Shown here piece after piece: positions 9,223 to 17,460 of a stretch of 64,000 nucleotides of DNA. The stretch is from an uncultured Paraprevotella sp. (GTDB lineage: Bacteria > Bacteroidota > Bacteroidia > Bacteroidales > Bacteroidaceae). The position numbers were made by a program, and so were the translations under genes. Each line of letters begins with the position of its first letter. Position 1 is the first letter of the stretch. The notes under the pieces were generated by a model. The model was not told the origin of the DNA and made no database searches. It saw nothing but the letters and a program-made list of their open reading frames with translations. The stretch is from the NCBI GenBank assembly GCA_944321365.1, contig CALULA010000002.1:1-64000 (forward strand), written 5' to 3'.

Positions 9223-9405
9223 CTATTTCTTAGACATTCTATATAAGATATACCCTGCATAGGCTGTCAAAGCCACAATGACAGTCCCGACAATAAAGAG
9301 CCATGTCGTATTGATATCCAGCTCCATGATAGCTGCCAGAATCACTCCGCCGAAAACCAGCTTAGAGACATCCAGACAGTAATCTCCGAACTTCTCGCAT
9401 AACAT
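9223..9405 (-). CDS. 60-residue membrane protein with two predicted spans
   Basis: The frame is open further upstream (to 9684), but that part runs through the repeat array and promoter. The ATG at 9405 has AGGAAAAGAG just before it, and a promoter of the Bacteroides type lies at 9446-9476, so I take 9405. The protein starts MLCEKFGDYCLDVSKLVFGG and has two hydrophobic stretches (VFGGVILAAIMELD and WLFIVGTVIVALTAYAGYIL) separated by DINTT, ending YRMSKK. It resembles the small DUF6722-type proteins of Bacteroides as I remember them, but I cannot confirm this. It is followed by the 32-residue membrane protein. Confidence 0.65.
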   Translation of the reverse strand: MLCEKFGDYCLDVSKLVFGGVILAAIMELDINTTWLFIVGTVIVALTAYAGYILYRMSKK

Positions 9406-9445
9406 GTTCTCTTTTCCTGATCGAGTTTCTCTAACTTCATACCGA

Positions 9446-9476
9446 CAAAGATAACCGTTTTTCCCCATCACCGCAA
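9446..9476 (-). promoter_or_regulatory. Promoter for the two small membrane proteins
   Basis: On the minus strand, TTG (9476-9474), a 20-nt spacer and TATCTTTG (9453-9446) match the Bacteroides -33/-7 consensus. The predicted start of transcription is about 30 nt before the ATG at 9405. Confidence 0.7.
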
Positions 9477-9577
9477 CAAAACGTCCGGATTTATTTCCCT
9501 CCCGCCCCCGAAAGCGGAAGTCCGGCAGCAGCACCCGTCCGCATTCCTTTTTTCTGACAAAAGCAGAAATACCCGGT

Positions 9578-9680
9578 TTCTTTGCGCCAAACTGCGGACG
9601 TTTGTGCGCAAAGACGCCATCATCTTTGCGGCAAAACGCGCACGATTTGCCGCAAGAAAATCCGCAGCACTCCGCAATGC
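9578..9680. repeat. 22-bp-period palindromic array A (5 units)
   Basis: Cores start at 9582 (TTGCGCCA), 9604 (GTGCGCAA), 9626 (TTGCGGCA), 9648 (TGCCGCAA) and 9670 (CTCCGCAA), each exactly 22 nt after the last. The sequence between cores is not conserved. The array lies in the 317-bp gap between the small membrane protein gene and wbqC, upstream of the promoter at 9446. Same family as the arrays at 17160, 29570, 43906 and 59095. Confidence 0.75.
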
Positions 9681-9722
9681 TCATTTACAACAACTTACAA
9701 AAACAAGAAAAGGATAAGGGAA

Positions 9723-10373
9723 TCAGTAATTTTTCTGTACACCATCGCGCAACACCAGCAGGGCTTCCGGCCCCATGTTGAACAGCAGGTCCGCTATGCT
9801 CAGGTTGGGCAGGAAGCCCCATTTGCGGGTAAACACCTGATAATACTCCGGCAGACGGAACCCGGACAGCTCCGGCAACGTGCAGCCCGGCTCGGCCAGG
9901 GGACGGAAATCGTCCGCACCGCCCTCTACAGTGCCGTATGCGGCCGTCCGGCACACCTCCAGAGGCTGCAGGTCCAGCAGGCGGCAGACAGTCTCTCTGA
10001 TGGCCTCGTTGAAGTCGAAAAGGAAGTCCCAGCGGCGGGTGTAGAACGGCAGGAAGTCATCAGCGTAAAACTCAAAGAACGGGCTTTTCCCGTAGGCCGC
10101 CTCCAGAGCGTTCCAATGCAGATGCCGCCAGTTGCCGTGGTCGGAAATGCGTATGTCCCTGATCAGGTCATGTCCCGCCCCGGCGGACGGCTTCACCACC
10201 GGAACGGTCAGCGTCTGCACGCCCCCCGCCGTAGCGATGACACAGCGGTTGCGGAAGCTCTGCTTCACATAACGCTCGCAAGCCTCGAAGCACACCCGTC
10301 CGTAGGCATACATCAGCGCATAATGCTGCACGGGTGCCAGATAAGCTGTGGAAAGCAATGCCCAACGGTTCAT
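9723..10373 (-). CDS. WbqC family protein
   Basis: A 216-residue cytoplasmic protein of the WbqC family, found in many Bacteroidetes and in some O-antigen loci; its biochemical role is not settled. Family features include the start NRWALLSTAYLAPVQHYALM, the HLHWNALEAAYGKSPFFEFY segment (residues ~85-104) and the C-terminal QVFTRKWGFLPNLSIADLLFNMGPE. A GTG precedes the ATG at 10373; I take the ATG. It follows the two signal peptidase genes on the minus strand after 43 bp and may be the last gene of a dapB-lepB-lepB2-wbqC operon, an order I recall from other Bacteroides. Confidence 0.88.
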   Translation of the reverse strand: MNRWALLSTAYLAPVQHYALMYAYGRVCFEACERYVKQSFRNRCVIATAGGVQTLTVPVVKPSAGAGHDLIRDIRISDHGNWRHLHWNALEAAYGKSPFFEFYADDFLPFYTRRWDFLFDFNEAIRETVCRLLDLQPLEVCRTAAYGTVEGGADDFRPLAEPGCTLPELSGFRLPEYYQVFTRKWGFLPNLSIADLLFNMGPEALLVLRDGVQKNY

Positions 10374-10416
10374 CACGACAAGAAATTCAGAAAAGAAAAA
10401 TCCATCAAACGCATAC

Positions 10417-11166
10417 TCACGGTTTCACCTCCTCACGCCCCACCTCCATCAGCGTGCGCCCGAAGCGCAGACGGGCATACCAAGGCGCCTCGCTGTCCCA
10501 CGAATAGAGCACGCGCCCCAGCCGCCCTATGACATGCGTATGCGGCACAAACCCGAACGAGCGCGAATCGGCCCCGCCCGCCGGCCGGGCCGCCGCCATC
10601 CAATAATAGTCGTTCCCGAAACGGAAACTGCGCACGCAACGGCCCTCCACGCAAAGCGAGTCGCCGACAATCGTGCTGCGCACGCCCTCGTGCCGGTTGA
10701 TGATGTAGTTATACCAGCGCAGGTTGTCGGGCGTGACGGCCACATAAGCGTCCTTGCGCGGCAGCTCCACCGCCCGCAACGCTCCGGCCCGTGCGGGCCT
10801 GCGCCGCCACACCCGTCCGTCGGCGTCCACCCAGATGCTGTCGCCCGGCACGGCATAGCAGAAACCCACGAACACATCCTGCTCGTCGGCATATCCGTCC
10901 GCTGCCGAAGGGTCGTTGAAAGCCACCCATTCGCCACGCTCCACCGGACGGCTGCCCCAGCGCACGTAGCCCCACCACCGCATGGGCGTCAGCCGCAGCC
11001 CGTAGGCCGCACGGCGCACCGTCACGTGGTCGCCGGGGAGGAACACGGGCCGACAGCCGTCGCCGGGAATCTCCAGCAGCGACACGCCGCACAGCCACAT
11101 CGCCCCACATGCCAGCAGGGCACCTGCCAGCCAGGCTGACACACGCAAGGCACTCTTCAGTCTCAT
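10417..11166 (-). CDS. Signal peptidase I-like protein lacking the Ser/Lys dyad (predicted pseudo-enzyme)
   Basis: A 249-residue S26-family protein right after lepB. One N-terminal membrane segment (about residues 8-30) is followed by a LepB-like periplasmic fold. Aligned with the neighbour, IPSSSLEKSLLVGD corresponds to IPGDGCRPVFLPGD, so the catalytic serine becomes Gly37. YVKRCVGLPG corresponds to FVGFCYAVPG, so the catalytic lysine becomes Gly101. The GDNRHNSADSRYWGFVP box is reduced to AARPAGGADSRSFGFVP and loses GDN. The fold landmarks (LPGD, VPGD, ADSRxxGFVP) remain, so it is not decayed. It is very GC-rich and arginine-rich. A regulatory or substrate-presenting role beside LepB is possible; peptidase activity by the standard mechanism is unlikely. 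Its start lies 1 bp after the lepB stop. Confidence 0.8.
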   Translation of the reverse strand: MRLKSALRVSAWLAGALLACGAMWLCGVSLLEIPGDGCRPVFLPGDHVTVRRAAYGLRLTPMRWWGYVRWGSRPVERGEWVAFNDPSAADGYADEQDVFVGFCYAVPGDSIWVDADGRVWRRRPARAGALRAVELPRKDAYVAVTPDNLRWYNYIINRHEGVRSTIVGDSLCVEGRCVRSFRFGNDYYWMAAARPAGGADSRSFGFVPHTHVIGRLGRVLYSWDSEAPWYARLRFGRTLMEVGREEVKP

Positions 11167-11167
11167 G

Positions 11168-12646
11168 TCACTTTATGTTGTCCACCATCCGGAACAGACG
11201 GTTCCAGCGCACACGCCCGTCAAACCAACTGCGGTCCTTGTCCAGCGACAGCCAGATAAGGACAGGCTTGCCCACGACGTGGTCCTCCGGCACGAATCCC
11301 CAGTAGCGCGAATCGGCCGAGTTGTGGCGGTTGTCGCCCATCATCCAGTAGTAGTCCATCTTGAAGGTATAGCTGTCCGCCTCCACGCCGTTGATGAGGA
11401 TGCGCCCGTCCTCCACGCGCAAGTCATTGTGCTCGTAGACGCGGATGGGCCGCTCGTAGACGGCGATGTTGTCCATCGTCAGCCGCACGCTCTTGCCCTT
11501 GGCGGGAATCCACACCGGTCCGTAGTTGTCACGCGTCCAGCCCGTATAGGCATTCAGCGGATAAAGCCCGCCGGGCACGGAGTTCACGGTGTCCGCTACG
11601 ATGCTCTCCACAATGTCCGGACAGGCCGACAGCCGCCTCAGGGCTTTTTCTGTGAGCGGCATGGTGCCCGTCTCGCTCAGCGATGTCAGATCTTCCTGAC
11701 TGATGCCCAGCTCGCGCACCAAAACGTCCGGAATGGGCTGTTTCAGCCGCACGAAGTAGTCATACTGCACATTGTCCGGTTCCTTGTTCGGCTTGCCGTC
11801 CAACCAGACGATGCGGTCCTTGATCTGCAAGGTCTGTCCGGGCAGTCCCACACAACGTTTCACATAGTTCTCCCTGCGGTCCACCGGCCTCCACATCACC
11901 CCGCCGAATTCTTGCGGATTCTGGTTGATATACTGCCGTCCCATGGCATAGAGTAATCCATAAAAGTCACGTTGTTGCATGGGCGAGAGTGAGTCCAGCT
12001 GCGGCAGCCCGCCGGTGAGCTGCATGTACTGCTGACTGCCTATACCGTAGGCCAGGCCATAAAAGTCCATGTTCTGATATGCCGGATTCACCGTCACCGT
12101 GTCGCCCGCCGGGTAATTGAACACCACGATGTCGTTCAGCTGCACGCGGCCTCCGGGCACCCGTTCGTAGTCCCACTGCGGCCACTCCAGATAAGATTTG
12201 CATCCCGCCACGGGCATTGTGTGCTGCGTCAGCGGCATGGAGAGCGGCGTCGTGGGCTTGCGCGGCCCGTAGCTCATCTTGCTGACGAACAGATAGTCGC
12301 CCACCAGCAGCGACTTCTCCAGCGACGAGGAGGGGATGGTATAGTTCTGAAAGAAATAGATGTTCACGAAATACACCGCCACCAGGGCGAACACGATGGC
12401 GTCCACCCAACTCATCACGGTGCGCGTCAGCGGGCTTTCGGCCTCTTTCCACCACGTCCAGGGAATGTATTTCGTAATGTAGGCATCCACGATGAAAGGC
12501 ACGACGAGCAATCCCCACCAGCTTCCTATCCACACGAGGAAAGCCACGTAAGCCGCCACTGCCACTGCCATCTTTATCCACGCCGTCCGCGTGGGTTTCT
12601 CTCTTTTTCTCTTCATGCGTCTATATTTGTGCTCTTGCTTATTCAT
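11168..12646 (-). CDS. lepB: Signal peptidase I
   Basis: The active leader peptidase: it removes signal peptides from Sec-exported proteins at the outer face of the inner membrane. Serine nucleophile ~S108 in IPSSSLEKSLLVGD, general base ~K263 in YVKRCVGLPGQ, and the C-terminal box MMGDNRHNSADSRYWGFVP are all present. Hydrophobic segments lie at about residues 26-58 and 80-100. At ~492 residues it is much longer than E. coli LepB (324); the extra length lies between the serine and lysine boxes, as is usual in Bacteroidales. I chose the ATG at 12646, which overlaps the dapB stop; the ATG at 12655 and a later one at 12616 are alternatives. Overlap on both sides (dapB, lepB2) points to one operon. 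Confidence 0.93.
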   Translation of the reverse strand: MNKQEHKYRRMKRKREKPTRTAWIKMAVAVAAYVAFLVWIGSWWGLLVVPFIVDAYITKYIPWTWWKEAESPLTRTVMSWVDAIVFALVAVYFVNIYFFQNYTIPSSSLEKSLLVGDYLFVSKMSYGPRKPTTPLSMPLTQHTMPVAGCKSYLEWPQWDYERVPGGRVQLNDIVVFNYPAGDTVTVNPAYQNMDFYGLAYGIGSQQYMQLTGGLPQLDSLSPMQQRDFYGLLYAMGRQYINQNPQEFGGVMWRPVDRRENYVKRCVGLPGQTLQIKDRIVWLDGKPNKEPDNVQYDYFVRLKQPIPDVLVRELGISQEDLTSLSETGTMPLTEKALRRLSACPDIVESIVADTVNSVPGGLYPLNAYTGWTRDNYGPVWIPAKGKSVRLTMDNIAVYERPIRVYEHNDLRVEDGRILINGVEADSYTFKMDYYWMMGDNRHNSADSRYWGFVPEDHVVGKPVLIWLSLDKDRSWFDGRVRWNRLFRMVDNIK

Positions 12647-13454
12647 TTGTCTCATGGTCTGCCGTTTCTTCCTCCCAGGGCTTAGTGCCGCCCTGTTCCA
12701 TGTGCTGCATCATGTGGTCCATGGTGAGCATTCCGCTGTGAGCAGCCGCATATTCGGCGGCCAGCACGGCCCCCAGGGCGAAACCTTGACGGCTGTGTGC
12801 GTCATGGGTCAGGGTGATGCGGTCCGACTCGCTGTCGTAAATCACGCTGTGGATCCCCGGCACCTCGCCGCGGCGTATGCTGTCGATGCGCAGCTCGTCC
12901 GGTGCGCAAGCCGTTGTGCCCGTGACGGTGCCGTCCGGTGCCGTAAGCGTGCCACGCACCCATTTGTCCTTGCGTCCGACGCCCGCGATGATGCCTTCTG
13001 CCAGGGTGATAGCCGTTCCGCTGGGAGCGTCCAGCTTGTGCACGTGGTGCACTTCCTCCATCCGTACGTCATATTGCGGGAAACGGGCCATCAGACGGGC
13101 CAGATAGCTGTTCACGGCCCGGAACAAGGCCACGCCCAGACTGAAGTTGCTGCTCCAGAAAAGCGTGCGGCCCTCTTCCCGACACAGGCGGCGCATCTCC
13201 CCGCCATACTGCTCCATCCATCCGGTGCTGCCCGACACGACTTTCACTCCGGCGGAAAAGGCTTTCAGCACATTGCCGTAAGCCGTCTGCGGCGTGGTGA
13301 ACTCTATGGCCACCTCCGCACTGCGGAAAGCCTCACTTTCAAAATCATCCTGATTGTCTACATCAATAATGCTCACTATCTCATGGCCACGCTGAAGCGC
13401 GATCTGCTCTATCATGTGACCCATCTTGCCGTAACCGATTAACGCTATTTTCAT
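12639..13454 (-). CDS. dapB: 4-hydroxy-tetrahydrodipicolinate reductase
   Basis: Second committed enzyme of the lysine/diaminopimelate branch; it reduces the DapA product with NAD(P)H. The nucleotide-binding motif GYGKMG is at residues 7-12, and the substrate/catalytic segment EVHHVHKLDAPSGTA is near residues 147-161. 271 residues, normal. It is the first gene of the dapB-lepB-lepB2(-wbqC) run, with its stop inside the lepB start region. A -7 box (TATCTTTG) lies 34 nt upstream of the start codon. Confidence 0.95.
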   Translation of the reverse strand: MKIALIGYGKMGHMIEQIALQRGHEIVSIIDVDNQDDFESEAFRSAEVAIEFTTPQTAYGNVLKAFSAGVKVVSGSTGWMEQYGGEMRRLCREEGRTLFWSSNFSLGVALFRAVNSYLARLMARFPQYDVRMEEVHHVHKLDAPSGTAITLAEGIIAGVGRKDKWVRGTLTAPDGTVTGTTACAPDELRIDSIRRGEVPGIHSVIYDSESDRITLTHDAHSRQGFALGAVLAAEYAAAHSGMLTMDHMMQHMEQGGTKPWEEETADHETNE

Positions 13455-13487
13455 CTTTTACAAAGCTTTCTCTGATATTTTCACCCA

Positions 13488-13524
13488 CAAAGATAGGGAA
13501 TTGACCCGAATTTCATTACTTTTG
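13488..13524. promoter_or_regulatory. Divergent promoter pair between dapB and the DUF2851 gene
   Basis: Minus-strand TATCTTTG at 13495-13488 serves dapB; plus-strand TACTTTTG at 13517-13524 serves the DUF2851 operon. Both match TAnnTTTG. No good -33 TTG at 19-21 nt is visible for either. The boxes are 21 bp apart and face away from each other, so the promoters share DNA. Confidence 0.55.
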
Positions 13525-13559
13525 TTAGTAAAAATAAACGTTTTGAAGCCCACACCGTT

Positions 13560-14879
13560 ATGGAAAAGCTGCTATACTATATCTGGAAATATAAACTGTT
13601 CCCGCTGAAACCTTTACAGACGACAGACGGACAGAAGCTGGAAATCATCGACCCCGGCCTGTTCAACCGCGATGCCGGACCGGACTTTTTCAACGCCAAG
13701 GTCAAAATAGGCGACACCGTATGGGTGGGCAACATAGAGATTCATGAGAAATCCAGCTGCTGGTACACCCACGGACACCAGCACGATCCGCATTATAACA
13801 ACGTCGTACTGCACGTGGCGGAGACCGCAGACCGCACCGTCGTGACTCAGGACGGCAAGACACTGCCACAGCTGGAGCTGAAAATACCACCCTACCTGCA
13901 AGAAAACTATCAGGAGCTTTGCCGCACGACCGACTATCCGCGCTGCCACCGCATCATCCCACAAATAGACCGGCTCACAGCCCACAGCTGGATGAACGCC
14001 CTGCTCTACGAGCGCATAGCAGAAAGGGCACAAGCCGTAACCAACCGCCTGCAAGCGGCACAAGGCGATTGGGAAAGAGCTTATTTCTGCACACTGGCAC
14101 GCAACTTCGGTTTCGGCATTAACGGTGACGCTTTCGAGGAATGGGCACGGCATATTCCGTTGCAGACTGTGGCACACCACCGCGACGATCTGTTCCAAGT
14201 GGAAGCCGTCTTTATGGGACAGGCCGGACTATTGGACTTCGACACCGTTCCGAAAAAATACCGCGACGAAGCCATCGACGACAACTACTATCCTCGGCTG
14301 AAAAGGGAGTACGACTATCTGGCTCACAAGTTCTCCTTGCAGCCGATGCAACCGGCAACATGGAAATTCCTGCGGCTGCGTCCGCAAAACTTTCCTCATG
14401 TGAGAATCTCACAACTGGCACAACTTTATTACAACCAGACAGCCGGATTCTCCCGTCTGCTGGAAGCGCAGACCATAGAAGATATACATGCCCTATTGGC
14501 AACTCACGCCACACCTTATTGGGAATCTCACTACACCTTCGGCTGTCCGAGCCTCAAGAACGCCAAGCGGCTCACACCAAACTCGCTGAACCTGCTCATC
14601 ATCAACACCGTTGTACCGGTGCTCTACGCCTACGGACAGACACACGGCAACGACAGTTACTGCGAACGGGCACTGCGCCTGCTGGAACCCATAAAGGCTG
14701 AAAACAATTACATCGTCCGACAATGGGCAGAGTGTGGCATCAAAGTGGAATGCGCGGCCGACTCACAGGCCCTCATCCAACTCAAAAAGGCTTATTGCGA
14801 CCGTAACTATTGCCTGCACTGCCGCTTCGGCTACGAATTCCTGAAACAGAAAACAACGTCAAACATAGAACAAAAATGA
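13560..14879 (+). CDS. DUF2851 family protein
   Basis: A 439-residue protein of the DUF2851 family, common in Bacteroidetes and of unknown function. Family landmarks: the start EKLLYYIWKYKLFPL, then IDPGLFNRDAGPDFFNAKVK, VGNIEIHEKSSCWYTHGHQ and NNVVLHVAE. The C-terminus has paired cysteines (CDRNYCLHCRFG) that could bind a metal. No signal peptide. The D/E/H-rich N-terminal block (GPDFFNAK, GNIEIH) has the feel of a nuclease-like fold, but I would not assign that. First gene of a DUF2851-thioesterase-dprA operon; its stop overlaps the next start (ATGA). Confidence 0.9.
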   Translation: MEKLLYYIWKYKLFPLKPLQTTDGQKLEIIDPGLFNRDAGPDFFNAKVKIGDTVWVGNIEIHEKSSCWYTHGHQHDPHYNNVVLHVAETADRTVVTQDGKTLPQLELKIPPYLQENYQELCRTTDYPRCHRIIPQIDRLTAHSWMNALLYERIAERAQAVTNRLQAAQGDWERAYFCTLARNFGFGINGDAFEEWARHIPLQTVAHHRDDLFQVEAVFMGQAGLLDFDTVPKKYRDEAIDDNYYPRLKREYDYLAHKFSLQPMQPATWKFLRLRPQNFPHVRISQLAQLYYNQTAGFSRLLEAQTIEDIHALLATHATPYWESHYTFGCPSLKNAKRLTPNSLNLLIINTVVPVLYAYGQTHGNDSYCERALRLLEPIKAENNYIVRQWAECGIKVECAADSQALIQLKKAYCDRNYCLHCRFGYEFLKQKTTSNIEQK

Positions 14880-15283
14880 CCACAGACTACATCTTTGAAC
14901 TAGAAATGAAGGTTCGCGACTATGAATGCGACCTGCAAGGCATCGTGAACAACGCCAACTACCAGCACTACATCGAACATACCCGACATGAATTTCTACT
15001 GTCGCGCGGCATCAGCTTCGCCCGGCTGCACGAACAGGGAATCGACGCTGTAGTGGCACGGCTGAACATGGCTTTCAAAACGCCTCTCAAAAGCGGTGAT
15101 ACATTCGTAAGTAAACTGCGAGTGGAAAAAGAAGGCATCAAATACGTTTTCTACCAAGACATCTACCGCCTGCCCGACATGAAATGCTGCCTGAAAAGCC
15201 AAGTGGACACCGTATGTCTGATCAAAGGACGGCTGGGCACCTGCCATGAACTGGACAACATCGTACAACCGGAAAACAACTAA
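14876..15283 (+). CDS. Acyl-CoA thioesterase, 4HBT/YbgC type hotdog
   Basis: A single hotdog domain (135 residues) with the 4-hydroxybenzoyl-CoA thioesterase signature YECDLQGIVNNANYQHYIE: the Asp near residue 17 and the G-x-V-N-x-A-x-Y pattern are those of YbgC-like thioesterases. The frame opens further upstream, but the ATG at 14876 overlaps the previous stop as ATGA and gives the expected start (TTDYIFELEMKVRDYE). It hydrolyses acyl-CoA thioesters; the exact acyl group is unknown. Translationally coupled to DUF2851 and 24 bp ahead of dprA. Confidence 0.88.
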   Translation: MTTDYIFELEMKVRDYECDLQGIVNNANYQHYIEHTRHEFLLSRGISFARLHEQGIDAVVARLNMAFKTPLKSGDTFVSKLRVEKEGIKYVFYQDIYRLPDMKCCLKSQVDTVCLIKGRLGTCHELDNIVQPENN

Positions 15284-15307
15284 TCCCGCAACTTCGACTT
15301 AGCACGC

Positions 15308-16429
15308 ATGACTGAACAGGAAATCATCTACACCATGGCACTGACCCGCGTGCCACATATCAATATCTCCGTCCAACACCGCCTGCTGGACGAGGCCGGA
15401 AGTGCCACAGCCGTCTTTAACCAGCGGAACAACATCAGGGAACTTCTTCCTGAAGCGACAGAAAAACTGGCTGTATCGCTACAGGAAATGGAACGTCTCA
15501 CGGAACGGGCAGAAGAAGAACTGCAATTTATCCAACGGAACAAGATATGCTGCCTCTGTTACGGAGACGCTGACTATCCGTCGCGACTCAAAGAATGTGA
15601 CGACGCTCCCCTGATATTGTACTACAAGGGAAACGCCGACCTGAACCGGGCGCACGTCATCAACATGGTGGGCACGCGCCACTGCACGGACTACGGCAAG
15701 GACATCTGCCGCCACTTCGCGGCCGAGCTGAAACGGCTTTGTCCGGACGTGCTCATCGTGAGCGGACTGGCCTACGGGGTGGACATCCACAGCCACCGCG
15801 CGGCACTGGACAACGGACTGGACACCGTGGGGGTGCTGGCGCACGGACTGGACCAAATCTATCCCCGCATGCATCGTGACACGGCCATACAGATGATTTC
15901 ACACGGCGGACTGCTCACGGAATTCATGAGCCGCACGAATGCCGACAAAGTGAACTTCGTGCGGCGCAACCGCATCGTAGCCGGTATGACGGACGCTACC
16001 ATTGTAGTAGAATCTGCCGAACGGGGCGGCGCACTCATCACGGCAAACATCGCCATGAGCTATCACCGTGACGTGTTCGCTTTTCCCGGTCGCGTGAACG
16101 ACCCTTATTCGCAAGGATGCAACCGCCTGATCCGCGACAACAAAGCCGCCTTAATCCAGACAGCACAGGATTTCATGGAAGCCATGGACTGGCAAACAGC
16201 CCTTCCCGCAAACCGGACGGACTACGGGATGCAACAAACACTCTTCCCCGACCTCAGCGAAGAGGAACAACGCATCGTGGACTGCCTGAAACCGACAGAC
16301 GGTCTGCAAATCAACACGCTGGCCGTAGCCACGAACTTGCCCGTACATAAGCTCAGCGGTTATCTCTTCAATCTGGAAATGAAAGGCATCGTCCGACTCA
16401 TGGGCGGCGGAATGTACCGGCTGAGCTAA
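15308..16429 (+). CDS. dprA: DNA-processing protein DprA/Smf
   Basis: A 373-residue DprA: it binds incoming single-stranded DNA and loads RecA during natural transformation, and is kept in many bacteria not known to be competent. An N-terminal SAM/helix-hairpin segment (residues ~1-75) is followed by the Rossmann-like core: MVGTRHCTDYGKDI, VSGLAYGVDIHSHRAAL, GVLAHGLDQIYPRMHRD, EFMSRTNADKVNFVRRNRI and GALITANIA. The C-terminal ~60 residues (EEEQRIVDCL to VRLMGGGMYRL) form a winged helix. All typical. Last gene of its operon; no clear terminator follows. Confidence 0.94.
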   Translation: MTEQEIIYTMALTRVPHINISVQHRLLDEAGSATAVFNQRNNIRELLPEATEKLAVSLQEMERLTERAEEELQFIQRNKICCLCYGDADYPSRLKECDDAPLILYYKGNADLNRAHVINMVGTRHCTDYGKDICRHFAAELKRLCPDVLIVSGLAYGVDIHSHRAALDNGLDTVGVLAHGLDQIYPRMHRDTAIQMISHGGLLTEFMSRTNADKVNFVRRNRIVAGMTDATIVVESAERGGALITANIAMSYHRDVFAFPGRVNDPYSQGCNRLIRDNKAALIQTAQDFMEAMDWQTALPANRTDYGMQQTLFPDLSEEEQRIVDCLKPTDGLQINTLAVATNLPVHKLSGYLFNLEMKGIVRLMGGGMYRLS

Positions 16430-17027
16430 ACGACAGACGGCAAAACATCTTTCATTCATTCCGCCTGCTTTCTCTTGCATGCTCTCCATTGACGAAACAT
16501 CGCAGAGCGTATCCCCAATCCCCATCCGCTTCGCTACGCACTGGAGTCTGTTCCCCGTGAGAACACAAACAAATCACATTTTTTACAAATTCTCTCCACT
16601 TCGACCACCATTTCTCTATTTCACTCATAGAACAGAGCATAATAAACAAGCTCAAAAGGCACAATAAAATCAAAAAAACAGAAGAAAAACGGAACAAAAA
16701 TCGAAAATATAAGGACGTTTTTAGAGCGAACTTCAAGGATCCGCGAACAAAATGTTAAGTCACAAACAGGCTGACATTGCCATATTTCCCAATAGATGTA
16801 CTTCTGTCCGCAAATATCACAAGGAATTTAGGGTATAAAGACAACTGTATCCGACCAAGATTCCTGAAAATTTTTTCTTTCGCCTAAAAAAACGATCTCA
16901 AGCACATTCTTACTGCATATCCGGGAAAAGATGCATTCTTCCACCCTATCTTACCGCCTCTTTGCCTCCTTCCTCAAACGGAAAAATATCACTCCCTACA
17001 AGAGTTTTTCAAAAAAGACCCTTCATC

Positions 17028-17125
17028 TTTCAGTTTCCGACATAACCGTTTCACGGAAAGGAACTTACAAGCTGAAACATCATCCAGTCATCTTTCAGCC
17101 CATGTTTCAGTCTGGCACATGAAAC
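17028..17125. repeat. Cluster of TTTCA/TGAAA inverted repeats
   Basis: TTTCAG or TTTCAC occurs at 17028, 17049, 17093 and 17105, and TGAAAC at 17073 and 17120. CTGAAACAT (17072-17080) pairs with ATGTTTCAG (17102-17110), and TTTCCG pairs with CGGAAA (17034-17039, 17054-17059). The spacing is only roughly 20-24 bp. It may be a worn-out palindrome array next to array B. Confidence 0.4.
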
Positions 17126-17155
17126 AGGCGGAATTCATCTGACACACGCCTTCAT

Positions 17156-17216
17156 TTCCTTGCGCAACACAGAAGCTTTTCTTGCGCAAGACCAAGAACA
17201 GTCTTGCGCAAAAAAA
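17156..17216. repeat. 22-bp-period palindromic array B (3 units)
   Basis: The perfect 8-bp palindrome TTGCGCAA starts at 17160, 17182 and 17204, exactly 22 nt apart; unit 2 extends to the 12-bp palindrome TCTTGCGCAAGA. The array sits between convergent transcription units (dprA and frdB) and is nearly identical in core to array E at 59095. Confidence 0.75.
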
Positions 17217-17375
17217 TGCCCCACTGTCTGCAAGAAAAACCGACGGAAACCAAACGCCTTGTTCTGCAATGCATTCACCTGCTCTCAACTCACAGGCCAA
17301 CAATACATATAAAACAGGAAAGGGAAATCCGGAACAACCACATGACAGAAAAACAGATACAGGACCGCCATAAAC

Positions 17376-17421
17376 AAAGATAAAGCGCATCCTCACAGAA
17401 AGGGGGATGCGCTTTATCTTT
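17376..17421 (-). terminator. Strong terminator of the frdCAB operon
   Basis: 17 bp of perfect stem (17376-17392 against 17405-17421, AAAGATAAAGCGCATCC and its complement) around a 12-nt loop. On the minus strand the stem ends TTTATCTTTG and runs into TTTATGG. It can act in both directions. It lies 40 bp after the frdB stop. Confidence 0.85.
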
Positions 17422-17460
17422 TATACAAGCCTGCTCAGGAAGACCTAAGCGTTCGGCCTT

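Larger units (their letters stand above)
16430..17375. other. Long intergenic region between dprA and frdB
   Basis: About 950 bp without a gene I can support: the open frames are short, lack start signals and do not look like protein. It is more AT-rich than the flanking genes, which fits a decayed gene, but no family is recognisable. It holds a palindrome-rich stretch (17028-17125) and array B (17160-17211) before the frdCAB terminator. No tRNA or known RNA was seen. Confidence 0.5.

Noticed and set aside
9582..9677. CRISPR array
   Set aside because: Units are 8-12-bp palindromes with about 10 free bases, far too short, and there are no cas genes; the same holds for the other arrays.
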